64,000 bases of DNA from Lytechinus pictus (lineage: Eukaryota > Echinodermata > Echinoidea > Temnopleuroida > Toxopneustidae), in contig NC_087252.1 of NCBI RefSeq assembly GCF_037042905.1, forward strand, positions 27,387,994 to 27,451,993, written 5' to 3'. Below are positions 20,326 through 31,800 of the stretch, in pieces. The position numbers and the translations under genes are program-made. Below the pieces are notes generated by a model that made no database searches, had not been told where the DNA came from, and saw nothing but the letters and a program-made list of their open reading frames with translations. Each line of letters opens with the position of its first letter. Positions within the stretch are counted from its first letter, which is position 1.

Positions 20326-21145
20326 GAGTGCGTCCCAGAAAAAACGAAACCGAGATTAAGCGATGATTTATCATAACTTAATCACAAATACAATAGACAA
20401 ATGACCTACCATTGTAAAGCTTAGAATCTCCCCTCTCATCTGAAATTACTTAGATTATTTCTCATTCAGGCATGAGTGAGCAAAAACAATTTGAAGAAGG
20501 GATACCAAAAAGTCATTTGGCGGGCTGTATCTGGGTTTTAAAAAGAAAACCACATTGTCAAAAAGTTCAATATCCGCTCTTTAATTTGATACCTCAATTA
20601 CAGAAAATGGTCGAGAAATAACAAAGTTCTGGTTATTTGAAATAAGGCTTGAATTTCAATAATTTCATAAAATGAAGAGGTTCTACAGGCAAGCGTTCAA
20701 ACTCACTTGACACTCGGTTTTGTTGACGATCAGCCATGCATTAAGTATTTTGTTAACCATGCGATAGCTTCTGTGGGAAACCGGTGAAAACACGTTTATT
20801 TGATGAAATTATGGAAATACAAGCATTGTTTCGAGGTAACATAACTTTTTTACTTCTTGACCATTTTTTGTGATTAAGGTATCAAATAAAAGAGCAGATA
20901 TTGAACTTTTTAGGCATGTGATTTTCTTTTTGAAATTCAGATACCCCCCGCCAAATGAGTTTTTGATATCCTTTGTTCAAATTGTTTTTGCTCACTCATG
21001 CGTGAATAAGGAATACTCTAAGTAATATCAGATAAAAGAGGAGATTCTAAGCTGTACATTGATAGGTCATTTGTCTATTTTATTTGTGATTGAGTTATGA
21101 TAAATCATCGCTTAATCTCGGTTTCGTTTTTTCTGGGACGCACTG
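20326..21145. mobile_element. Foldback MITE with ~330 bp arms, GTGCGTCCCAGAAAAAACG ends
   Basis: The arms (about 20326-20660 and 20815-21145) are near-perfect inverted copies. They start AGTGCGTCCCAGAAAAAACG, continue AAACCGAGATTAAGCGATGA, and share GCATGAGTGAGCAAAAACAA and TCAATATC.GCTCTTT further in. TA lies at each outer boundary, the target duplication of Tc1/mariner-type elements. There is no transposase, so it is non-autonomous. Confidence 0.85.
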
Positions 21146-21225
21146 TATATGCGCTATACACAAAAGTATCACAGCACTTACAATTGTCATACATAGAATA
21201 TAAATATAAATCTTAAGTTGCAAAA

Positions 21226-21227
<2 letters not shown>

Positions 21228-21255
<28 letters not shown>
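21228..21255. repeat. (TA)n microsatellite
   Basis: About 14 uninterrupted TA dinucleotides. Confidence 0.9.
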
Positions 21256-21256
<1 letters not shown>

Positions 21257-21313
21257 TGTGTAAATTTAATTGAATCACCTATTTGCATTCTCAGCTGCGC
21301 CAGGTGAGACCTG

Positions 21314-21470
21314 GGCTCCGTAACACAAAGGCTTGCGATGAATTGCAAGAATGAAAGAACCGCGCCGATTGGTTTCCGGTCAGTATTTCAAACAGAGTGC
21401 GCGTGCAACGACGATCTTGATTGGTCATTGGTATTTAGCGATTGATTGCAAAGCTTTGTGTTACGGAGCC
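21314..21470. mobile_element. Small MITE, GGCTCCGTAACACAAAG ends
   Basis: The termini GGCTCCGTAACACAAAGGCTT and AAGCTTTGTGTTACGGAGCC are inverted copies bounding 157 bp that also contain CGATTGGTTTCCGG and ACGATCTTGATTGGTCATTG. Non-coding; a common echinoid dispersed repeat in my recollection. Confidence 0.75.
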
Positions 21471-21539
21471 ATGGTGGCCTCCTGCTTGCTGCTCCGTTCA
21501 CCAACAATTTAAGGGACAAGCCCGGTCAGCACATCATTA

Positions 21540-23250
21540 TTTATCGACTTTGGGGAGAAAGACTTATATATATGGAAAGTCAATAAAGTCATCTTTCAAA
21601 TGACGCCAAAATGTTGAAAAACTATTTATGCTTGAGTGAGCACTACCCACAACAAAGGGTATGAAAATTAGGGTGGGCAGGAATTGGCCTTTCGGTTTCT
21701 TTCAGTTTTTGAGAGGCGAGTCCCTTGGAACTTGCAAACTTTAGGGTGTTGTGATGAATTAATGGTCATTCATTATCAATTTAAATTGTTAAAGCAAATT
21801 TCATGAATTGTCAAATTGAAATTCCCTGCATGAGTGAGCGTGAATTGCAATCTTTAGCGCAGCATTTTAACTTTACAATGTGGGTCTCAGCAGTATGTTT
21901 ATTGGAGTCAGGAGAATAGGGGTAAGAAACGACGTCAGTGGGTGAAGTAAGCTGATGGGAAAAGGGTCAACAGAACGTTTAGCCTCCCTACTACAGCCCC
22001 CCCCCCCCCTCCTGTTGAGATTGAGACTGATTGCTATTACATGTACGCATTAAGTGCAGAGCGGTCTGTCAATTTGATAATAAATTCTGAAAATTAGGTC
22101 ACCAACTTTTACCTATCAATCATTCAATCAATCAACAATCTGTTAGTAAATCAACTTAATCAATGTGATAAATCAAATATTCACCTTTTTCAATAAATTA
22201 TCAATCAAACATTCAGCTTTTTCAATAAATCATTTCATAAATCATCATAATTAGTCAAGTTCTTAATAATCATTCAATGGAAAAGAAAGACCCATCAACC
22301 ATAAGTCACTTGGCATTTAAAGTTTAAATACCATCCAGGAGAAAGAAAGGGGGTGGAGGGCGGGGGTGAGTACATGACATGTAATTTGTAAGAACACAAA
22401 GAAGAATGCCCCTTTAACCCGGTCTTACCCTATCTCACCCCCTTGCATGTAACAGGTACAATCACATTACTCTGACTCTCACAAGCACACTTGCTAAGAT
22501 CCACATAATAAACTAAAAATGCTACACTAAAATTACAATTCCTGTTTACTAATGCATTACATTATAATTTAGTAACTTCAAATTTAAATTTAGTAATTTT
22601 CTTAAGAAACTAAAACTGATCTCAATTCATCAGTAATTTAGCATAACACCATTAACTTTGCAAGTTCCGAAGGACTCACCTCTAAAAAAAAACCTGGAAG
22701 GCTAATTCCTGCTCACCCTAGCAAAGGCTAGTCTCTCAGGAGGGGTGAAAGGGGTAGAGAGAGAGAGGGGGATTAAGTGTTCCGTTGACCCATATCCCGT
22801 CAACCTACTTCCCCCACCTAAGTCCTATCCCTATTCTGACTTCCATGAACACATTGCTGAGATCCACTTGAAAAAGTGAAAAATTGCATTTCATGTTCAC
22901 TCATGCATTAAATTTCAATTTAATAATTCTTGAAATTTGCTCTAAAAACCTTAATTGATAATGCTTGATCATTGATTTATCACAACACCCTCAACTTTGC
23001 AAGTTCCAAGGGACTCGCATCTCAAAAACTGAAAAAAATTGGAAGGCTAATTCCTGCCCACCCTAATTTTCATACCCTTTGTTTCAGTGGGCAGTGCTCG
23101 CTCAAGCGTGAACAGTTTTCCAACTTGTTGGTGTCATTTGAAAGTTGACTTTATTTGCTTCCATATATGTATGTGTTTTCCCCCAAAGTGATATATTTTT
23201 TATCTGGCAGCTATTTCAAAAGTGTATAGTTTTTTTGGGGGGACGCACTG
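21540..23250. mobile_element. Composite foldback element with an extra right arm
   Basis: The left arm (about 21540-21990: GGGTATGAAAATTAGGGTGG, TCCCTTGGAACTTGCAA, GCATGAGTGAGCG) is inverted at about 22780-23250. A third, partial copy of the right arm lies at about 22460-22740 in the same orientation. The outer right end is GGGGGGACGCACTG|TA, matching the end type of the neighbour at 20326-21145. The left outer end is missing. C-rich and G-rich patches at 22000 and 22350 lie between arms. Confidence 0.65.
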
Positions 23251-24174
23251 TATTTATCTAAGATGTAGGCATAACATGTCAATAAATTGTTTATTGATTT
23301 TAGTTATGTAGTTTACAATCAGCTTTGAAATGCGATAGTTTATACACTCTATAGGAGTCTGTTAGCATATTCGATGTTTTAATAATTAATGCTATCGTCA
23401 CACCAACGAATTAGACTCCGAACCGATCAATAATTGTCTGATATTGGAATATTTTTTGTCGATGTGACTACAGCGTAACAGACAAACTAATTGCTATTGA
23501 CGAGTGTCTACTTCAAAATCCAGTAGGTCACCAATACTATATTACATGAATCTGTTGGTAGTTCGGTTTATGCAGGAGTCGCGGAACGGTTTTCAAAGTG
23601 GGTGAAAGGGGGGGGGGCTGACCATGCACAAAATCACAATCATATGGTCATTTTTACGCTTTTGTACAGGGTTTTTGAAAAAATGCGGGCTGAAGCCCCC
23701 CCCCCCCCCCCCCCAACTTCCGCGGCCCCTGTTACGCTAGCTACGGTCATGCCAACGCAACTGACTCCAAATCAACCTTATGATGTGCCATTGGTAATAA
23801 CGTAAAAGCTTTAGTCGGTATGCAATTGGTTACTGTAGCATTGTGTTGATCACTTTGTATTTGAGAACATTATAATGGATTAAAAATGATTCGCACAAAT
23901 GTCATAAAATATTTCTGGACACTTATTTCTGTACCTCTATTGTTATTTAGCGTGCTCTTTTATTAGCTTACCCACCTGTTTATAATTTGTATCGTTTTTC
24001 ATGTCTTGTTCTTACCGTTGTCTTTTCCACATTTTCAAAAGTACAATTATCTCGCTATTTATACATGACATTTACAGTATTTGCAGGTATAAAAATTTTG
24101 AATTTGCAGTTTGGTGAAGGTCACCCCAAAAAACAACGGGAAGAAGCTTAAGCTTTATCAAAAGGTATTTCTAA
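23251..24174. other. Repeat-like spacer with paired G/C runs
   Basis: 23607-23616 (G run) and 23697-23714 (C run) sit in a short block beginning GTCGCGGAACGG and ending TTCCGCGGCCCC, itself weakly palindromic. The rest is AT-rich without a supported gene. Confidence 0.4.
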
Positions 24175-24312
24175 GGGGAACGTTTCATTAACATATTTTG
24201 ACCGATAAATTGGCAGATGTGACAACTTTTCTTGATTTTGATTGGCTGACAAGCATGGTTCCTATGGTAGCTATCGGATAATACATCTGAGTCCTTTTAT
24301 GAAACTCTCCCT
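24175..24312. mobile_element. Small MITE, GGGGAACGTTTCAT ends
   Basis: GGGGAACGTTTCATTAACAT is inverse to CCTTTTATGAAACTCTCCC. TTGATTTTGATTGGCTGA lies in the middle, as in the element at 49076. Confidence 0.55.
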
Positions 24313-25009
24313 TCCCCGATTCAATCCATGATTTTGGCGATATTTGTGAGTGTATTTTAATGAGGCCTAGATTCCTAAATTGCTTTAGTTATTAGGCACA
24401 GAATACAAGTTACAAATTATAATTCCACATGAGAATTAAATTTCATTCCAGTAATGCCAACGAATGTTTATTTCTGGCTGAGTGAGGGGACAATTGATGA
24501 AATGAAAACATGAACATGATGAACGGTGTGATCTGGTTTCCAGCTATAGTGTCCTTGTCTCCTTGGAGCATGCACTCAATTTTTCAAGGAAAAAATCATG
24601 ATCGGCGAGGGTTCGTGACCAGCCAAACTACTGATATCGATTTAAATCTTACAGGTTTGAATTTAAACCATATTTATTTGACATTATGGAATAACTCTCT
24701 AAGATTTAAATCTTAATCTACGTTTCGACTTGAATGTTAAATGCATGTACTATATAGTGTTGTCTTCCTTTCCGTATACCAAAAACAGGGGAATTCTGAT
24801 TTCTTTTTTCTTAAAATCAACTTTTACTTTAAATCTACACTATATTCTCATTGCGGTCACACGAAATTTACTCCTCTTTTGCTCTAGTCTTATTATCTCA
24901 GAATGCTTAGGGTTAGGATTAGGATAAATAAATAAAAAATTAATGCAAATATCATTTCCAGAAACTGTGACGTTAAGACGGCAATTTTCAAACAATAGTT
25001 CCCGAGCTG
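24313..25009. other. AT-rich stretch, nothing recognised
   Basis: No supported exon, RNA or repeat boundary. A short TTAGGG-like patch (AGGGTTAGGATTAGG) occurs near 24909. Confidence 0.4.
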
Positions 25010-25335
25010 CACGGGCACACACCACACTTAAAAAAAAAACGATTTTACGGGGAAAAAGCAGAGAATAATTTGCAAAAAGCAATAACGGAATCATTCTATA
25101 AATTCATAAAACAGGAATTTTTCTGCAATTTAACAGAACAGGTCTGTTAAAAAAGGGGAAAGGGCGTTTACTTAAGGAAATTTGTAAGGTTCCATACACC
25201 AAATACCAATTTCCTGTAATTTTACATGATATAATGAAAGATTACGCAATCTGGTAAGATTACAGGTGTTCTTGAGACTCTGCTGCAGGAACTTCTTTTA
25301 TTTTAAGGATACATTTTCTAACAGTGCACACACCC
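25010..25335. mobile_element. TIR repeat ending in ..AACAGTGCACAC
   Basis: Termini of the CACACTTAAAA / TTCTAACAGTGCACAC type bound a non-coding stretch containing TCCTGCAGCAGAGTC on the minus strand and AATTTCCTGTAATTTTACA. Probably a non-autonomous DNA element. It could supply the 3' UTR or polyA region of the Death/TIR gene (TTTTATTT near 25300). Confidence 0.45.
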
Positions 25336-25681
25336 TGCCTCCCACCCTCACAATTACATACCAAGTCATTAATTTCACCAACATACTTCCACTTTGTCAC
25401 AAAAAAAGTTTGAAAGCTCGAGAGTCATGATCTAAACAAACAAAAAAAAGTCAGCAACGTATTCTCAACCACAGCTGATTTGGTCGAACCTTGTTTACAA
25501 AACTACCCTACCATTCATATTTTTCTACTGCCTTTCAGAACTTGCAGCCCGATTAGAATCATCCACACACATAACCATTTTCAAGGTAGAATTAAGTCTT
25601 TCGCGTTCCATGAACACTCCATGAGTCAAAGTGTGCCATAAACTATGATCGAAGAAGTAAGTGATCCATAAACTATCAACA

Positions 25682-25815
25682 TCAAAGAAGTAAGCAGGTC
25701 GATGATTTCTTGTTGCTTTTCCCCGAAGAAGGTCTCGATGAGTTGGTCTGTTCTGTGTGTTCTCTCGGTGGATGGCCGCCAGGAACTGTGGCGTTGGTAG
25801 CCGATGATGATGTTT
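25682..25815 (-). CDS. Exon 18 (last) of the Death/TIR gene: Ser/Thr-rich tail ending CLLL
   Basis: 134 bp; acceptor TTTTTAAAAG| at 25816, first codon completed to GAA. Encodes TSSSATNATVPGGHPPREHT and ends ..SGKSNKKSSTCLLL before TGA (25682-25684). A Cys four residues from the end followed by three Leu, with Lys just upstream, fits a CaaX box of the geranylgeranyl type. The phase matches exon 17 and composition matches its tail. The 10.9 kb intron is the reason for caution; another frame of the same stretch is also open. Confidence 0.5.
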
Positions 25816-28800
25816 CTTTTAAAAATAAATATTGCATACACAATGCGATTATTAAATAGCTTTTAATTTAATTCGGTCTTTAGCTTCGTAAACGCTAGAA
25901 ATTCTTCTAACTTTAAGTAGTTCAAAACTGGACCTTTTAAAAGGAATGGCAGTGTATTGGGATGCTTTTTTGGGCATGATTTCCCAGGTTATATAGTTAA
26001 TCAAGGGATGTAGATAATCGAAATTACATTCGATTGTAACTGTATAATAGAATATGTTAGTCTGAAACATGTTATTTATCTCTTATTTATTCTTTGTCTT
26101 TTTATTATTTTTCTTGATCTCGATTGTTTTTCTTCTCCTTCCTATTCATCATTAATCATTTATTAATGTCTGATTGATACTTCCAGCTTTCACTCTTAGC
26201 GGAATAAATATTAGTCAGCTTATTACTGTTTTCAATTTCGAGTTCTACATTACACGTGATTACGTGAATGTGAAGTTGGATACTGCTCTTAGTAGAGCGG
26301 ATTAGCCGAACAATTGTGCAAATTATGACTAAAGCATGAAACTTTTACAAGTATTAGTATATGCCGTAAGATTTATTTTAAAGATGGGAGGTAAATTTAT
26401 AAATGCCATTTTCGGCCGTTGCCATGGCAACGGATTAATTTCTCCAAAATAACATGCATTCCCATGTAAATGGTAAATAAACATGATATAGATGACCAAA
26501 ATGATAATTTTCTGGCTCCCAATTGAAAACATATGAAATTTAGAAATATTCAAGATCATCAAGAAAGTTCCAATTGGTCCGTTGCCATGGCAACGGCTTG
26601 TTTTTCCCTAGAAAAGTAAAAATTTTGATTAAAAAAACGTTGTAGAATATGATTTATCTTTAATTTCCCCTAACTTTACAGTGCTTATCGAAGATATTTG
26701 GTTGCTAAATGTGTAAATTACATCTCAAGCCATTGCCATGGCAACCAAATAACATCTAATTTACAAAAATAACATGTTTGACAAGACAATGGACAGGTGG
26801 AAAATACAAGTGGAATTAACTTAATCTGTATGCTTAAGATTTGACCCCCTCATTTGAACAAAAAATACAGAAAGCGTTCTGCAGGAGTTCTTTATAAAGA
26901 TAAAAATTAATGTTGCCTTGGTAAAGCTTGAATTAAATTTAAAAAGAAACAATTTTGCAAAGGACCCGTTGCCATGGCAACATCTTATTTCCCTCTAGAA
27001 AAGTAAAAATATTGATAAAAATGTAAAATACATGTACAGTATGATCATCATTCCATTTCCCCTAATTTCAAGGTACTAATCGAGATATGTTTGTGACTAA
27101 ATTTTATAAATATAACATCTTAAGCCATTGCCATGGCAACCAGATAACATCTAATTAAAAAAAAAAAACATAGATGATGATAGAAGCTTATGAACAGGTT
27201 AACAATACAATAAAAATTAACATGTACATATGCGTAACGTTTGACCTACTCAATTAATTTAGGGGAAAATAATACAGTCAGTGTTCTGCATGAACTAAAT
27301 TAGAATGATAAACATTGATGTTGCCATGGTAATACTTGCATTCAACAATAAATATCAATTTCAAAATGGCCTGTTGCCATAGCAACAGATCATTTAGTAC
27401 CAGTTTTGATGAAAAAAGGGACTGCAGAATCTGATTTTCCTTGCATTTCCCCTAATCTTTGTGTGCTAAACATTGATATGTTTGATGCAAAATGTATAAA
27501 TAACATCTGAAGCTATTGCCATGGCAACCAGATAATATCTAATACTAAAAAATAATGATTTGGATGACAAGATTTTGGACAGGTGGAAATACATACAAAT
27601 AACTCAATATGCGAAAGGTATGGCCGGTCATTTAATTTTGAACAAAAATTTCAGTAAGAGTTCTGTATGAGTTCATCAGAATAATAAAATTACATGTATG
27701 TTGCCTTGGTAATACTTGAATTTAATGATAAATATTAGTGTTTCAAATGTCCCGTTGTCATGGCAACAGCTCATTCCCCCCAGAAAAGTATCATCTTTGA
27801 TAAACAAAAAAAAATAAAATCTGATTTTTATTTCATTTGCCACAATTTTAGGGAGCTAAGCATATATATGCTTGCTGTAAATAAATAAATGACATCTTCA
27901 GCCATTGCCATGGCAACCAATTAAGATAGAATTTTTAAAACAAACTAACACAGTTGTAATGATAATGGACAGGTGGAATGTAAAGTAAAGATTTACTTAA
28001 TCTACATAAGGTTTGACTTTGACCAGTCATTAAGTTTTGAACAAAAAATACAGTAAGTGTTCCGCATGAGTTCATTAGCATGATAAAAACTGATGTTGCC
28101 TTGGTAATGCTTGAATTTATTGATATCAATGTTTACAAATGTGTGTTCTGTTCCCATGGCAACGGGTCATTTTATTCCCCCTAAAATACCATCTTTGATA
28201 AAAAAATACCTTGTAGAATCTTATTTTTCATTCAATTCTACTAAGTTTAGGGTGCCAAACATACACGTACATCTCTGTTGTTTAATGTATAAATAACATC
28301 TTAAGGCATTACCATGGCAATAAAATAACATTTAATTTACCAAAAATAACATGGCTGACAAGATAATGGACAGGTGGAAAATACAATAAAATTAACTTAA
28401 TATGCGTAAGGTTTGACCTACTCTTTTAATTTTAAAATCACATTAAGTGTTATGCATGATTTCTTACGATATGTTGATTTGGTAATGCTTGAACATAATG
28501 ATAAATATCAATGTTGCCAATGGTCCCTTAAAAGTACAAATTTTGATAAAAATAATATGTTTATTTTATTTCCTTTTCCCTTATTTGAGGGTGCTAAACA
28601 TATATATGCTAAATGATAACCACCATCTTATTTCATTATACATGTACATGGCATCGAAATAAGACCTACAAAAATCATATCAGACTTTTTTGGGCTCAAA
28701 TAAATTCCCGAAACTCTAATTTCGAGGCTGGTCAATTTCGTTCAAAGTATTTGCAGGCTGCCATTTTGAAGAAAGCGTCTTGGTGTGATTTGTGCTTTAA

Positions 28801-31800
28801 GGCCGTTCATCATATCAATATATAAGGGGATTATAGGCGTTGATAAATCATAATCAAAAGTCTATCTGAGGAGTTGACATGGTCTTGAGCTCCTAATCAA
28901 TGTAAATACAGTAAATCAACTTTTACATGGAAATCATTATAATTTTGCTTTGTCTGACTGTTTTAGCATAATACTTGGCTCGAAATTTGATGGCAAAGAA
29001 TTATCAAGTATCATCTGCTAGTACGCATTTTAATTTCTGCATATATCAGAAAATTGTTACTTTTTGAAAATTCCCATCATTTCTTGAAAATTGCCGAAAA
29101 TTCAAAAAATTCACACCAAATGCCCGTTTATTCCCATGAAAAGATTCCATCAGGAAAATTCCCGGAAATTCTGCAACCCTACTCCCCCCAAAAAAATCAT
29201 TAGCAAGAAAAAAATAAAGAGAAAGTGAAAGAGAGATGGATAAAATATGATTATTTTACGAATACTATACCCAAAATCTTTTACAAAATTTTATTTTTGT
29301 AAACAAAATGAAAAATTTCGAAAGTTTTACTCTTTCGCTGGGCTAGCTGACAACTTTTAAAAATAAATTTTACTCAATACATCATATCTGGACCCCTCAA
29401 AATTACACTACAGATTTTGACGAAGAAGATTTTGAAATACTGTGATAATTTTTAAATTAACATAATTATGAATCTAATCAACATGAAGTATAATCTATTC
29501 ACTGCTATTTTTACATGATGAATAGACTTATTAAAATATTTAAATTTTTAAAAATACCCTTACTGGTTGAAAGGTTGAAAAGAAAAATTAAGTACTCCAG
29601 GGTAACAGGAAAATCCAAGATGGTGCCCTCACTGGCTGCCGTAGGCTAAAAATCCACAACTCATCCATTACTTGATAAAATGGCTTTAATTTGTTTTTTA
29701 TTCACTGGTTATTAAGGATCAATGGTACATAGGGCCAAGTTACAGGGACAGCCAGTGGTCTGGAATGTCCAAAAACATAAGATGGCTTCAAAAAATTGAA
29801 TCTAAAATGGTTGCTGATACCTAAAGCGGACGTAGCTCATTTCATATTGGCCTAGGGGAAGTGATTTTGACTTTAAATCATTGGTTTCAAGAGTCTAATA
29901 ATATTAGGACAAGTTACAACGACAGTCAAGTATGTCCGAAAATCCAATATGGCTTCCGAAAATAATTATAAAATGGCTGCTGATACTTAAAAGTGGAATA
30001 GCTCATTTTATATTCACCTGTGAGATATGATTTTGGTGTCTAAACTATGATTTCAAAGGCGAATAATACATTAGGACAAGCTACACGGACCGTCGGTGGT
30101 CTTGTATGTCCAAAATTCCAAGATGGCTTCCAAAAAAGATATAAAATAATGTCTAATGTTGCTTACAAATAAACATAGTTCGTTCAATATCTGTCTGGAG
30201 AATATGATTTTGGTGTCTAAACCATATTTTAAAGGGTCAAGTAATGCATTAGGACAAGTTGCAAGGGCAGTCTGTGGTTTGGTATGTTAAAAAACGCAAG
30301 ATGGCTTACAAAATGGGGTCTAAAATTGACTGTTGTTACTTAAAAATTGGCAGAGCTCATTCTATATCTGCCTGTGAGATGTGATTCTGGTGTCTAAACC
30401 ATATTTTCAAGAGTCAAATAATAAATTAGGACATAGTTTGTTCAATATCTGTCTGGGGAATATGATTTTGATGTCTAAACCATAATCATAAAACCATGGT
30501 TTAATGCGTTAGAACAAGTTACGAGGACAGTCAGTGGACTGGTATGTTAAAAAAATCCAAGAAGGCCTCCAAAATGGGGTCTAAATGGCAGTTTATAATC
30601 ACTCGCGTCGCGTGCGGGCTCGTAATCACTCGCGTTTTGAATTTTTGGCGATTTTTTTTTATTTCGGTGCGATTTTTTTTAAACGGTGTCTTCAATGGGA
30701 CAGACATGCAGGGAAAATAAAATGAAATGGAAATTCGAGTTTCGTTTTAAGCCGGCAATTAAGTGCCTTAAAATAAAATGTACTCGACTACTGTTTTAAC
30801 ATAACAAACAGGCAAATCAGCCATGTGGCTCAACTAACTTAGAATAGATCCGGACTTCTACTGTGTCTTATACGAGGACTCCGAGTCGGAACTTGCCATA
30901 TCTGCCACATCGATATTACATCGTATCATTCCCATATGCGGACATGCCTGCATGGAATGGCCCCAAGGCGGCCGGACCCGGCCGCGGTCGGACACGACGT
31001 GCATCGGTAGCATGGAGCAAGCTAACGTGAGTCGAGCTGAGTTAGATCCCACGTTATATATGAGGCGCCGATTGTACCAATATTATATAGAACAATTATT
31101 TGTTATATAATCATTACATTCTATTTGTAAATAATTACTATTATATAAAATAACATTTCTAATTATTTATATATAATTCCAAGTAATACTTCATTACTTG
31201 TAAATAATAATAGTTCGACATTCCATTATTTATAAATAATGATTATTTGTTTTTCATTATCTATAAATAATAATTTTTGTGTTTCATTATTTATAAATAA
31301 TGATACTGCATACTTCATTATTTATGAATAATTGCAATTCGTTTTTTATTATTTATAAATAAGTTTGTCGAGTTTTCTATTATTTGTAAATGATAATTAT
31401 CTATTAACAATGCCAGTGCACATTTCTTTATTTATAAATAATTTGTTGAGTTTCCCATTATTTATAAATAATGAAAATTCATCGTGTTTCATTATTTCTA
31501 AATAACATTTTTGTTTGAATATCCCATTATTTATAAATAATCATTATTTATAAACGATTTTTACAGTTTGCCATTATATACAAATAATCGTTATTCATAT
31601 ACAAATAACCATTATTTATAAATAATGAAAAACAAATAATCATTATTTATAAATAATGAAAAACAAATAATTATTATTTATAAATAATGAAAAAAAAATT
31701 ATCATTATTCATAAATAATGAAAAAAAAATTATCATTATTCATAAATCATTATTCATAAATAATGAAAAAAATAATCATTATTTACAAATAATTAAAAAG

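Noticed and set aside
24903-24925. TTAGGG-like telomeric repeat
   Set aside because: Only two or three degenerate units (AGGGTTAGGATTAGG); chance in AT-rich sequence.
25535-25620. Plus-strand candidate exon (CTGCCTTTCAG| then a short open frame) as a third exon of the tyrosine-repeat gene
   Set aside because: Joining it to the exon ending at 18507 creates an immediate stop, and it is 7 kb away through transposons.
26418-28640. Regularly spaced palindromes considered as a CRISPR array
   Set aside because: Spacing (~150-400 bp), degenerate repeats and a eukaryotic host rule it out.
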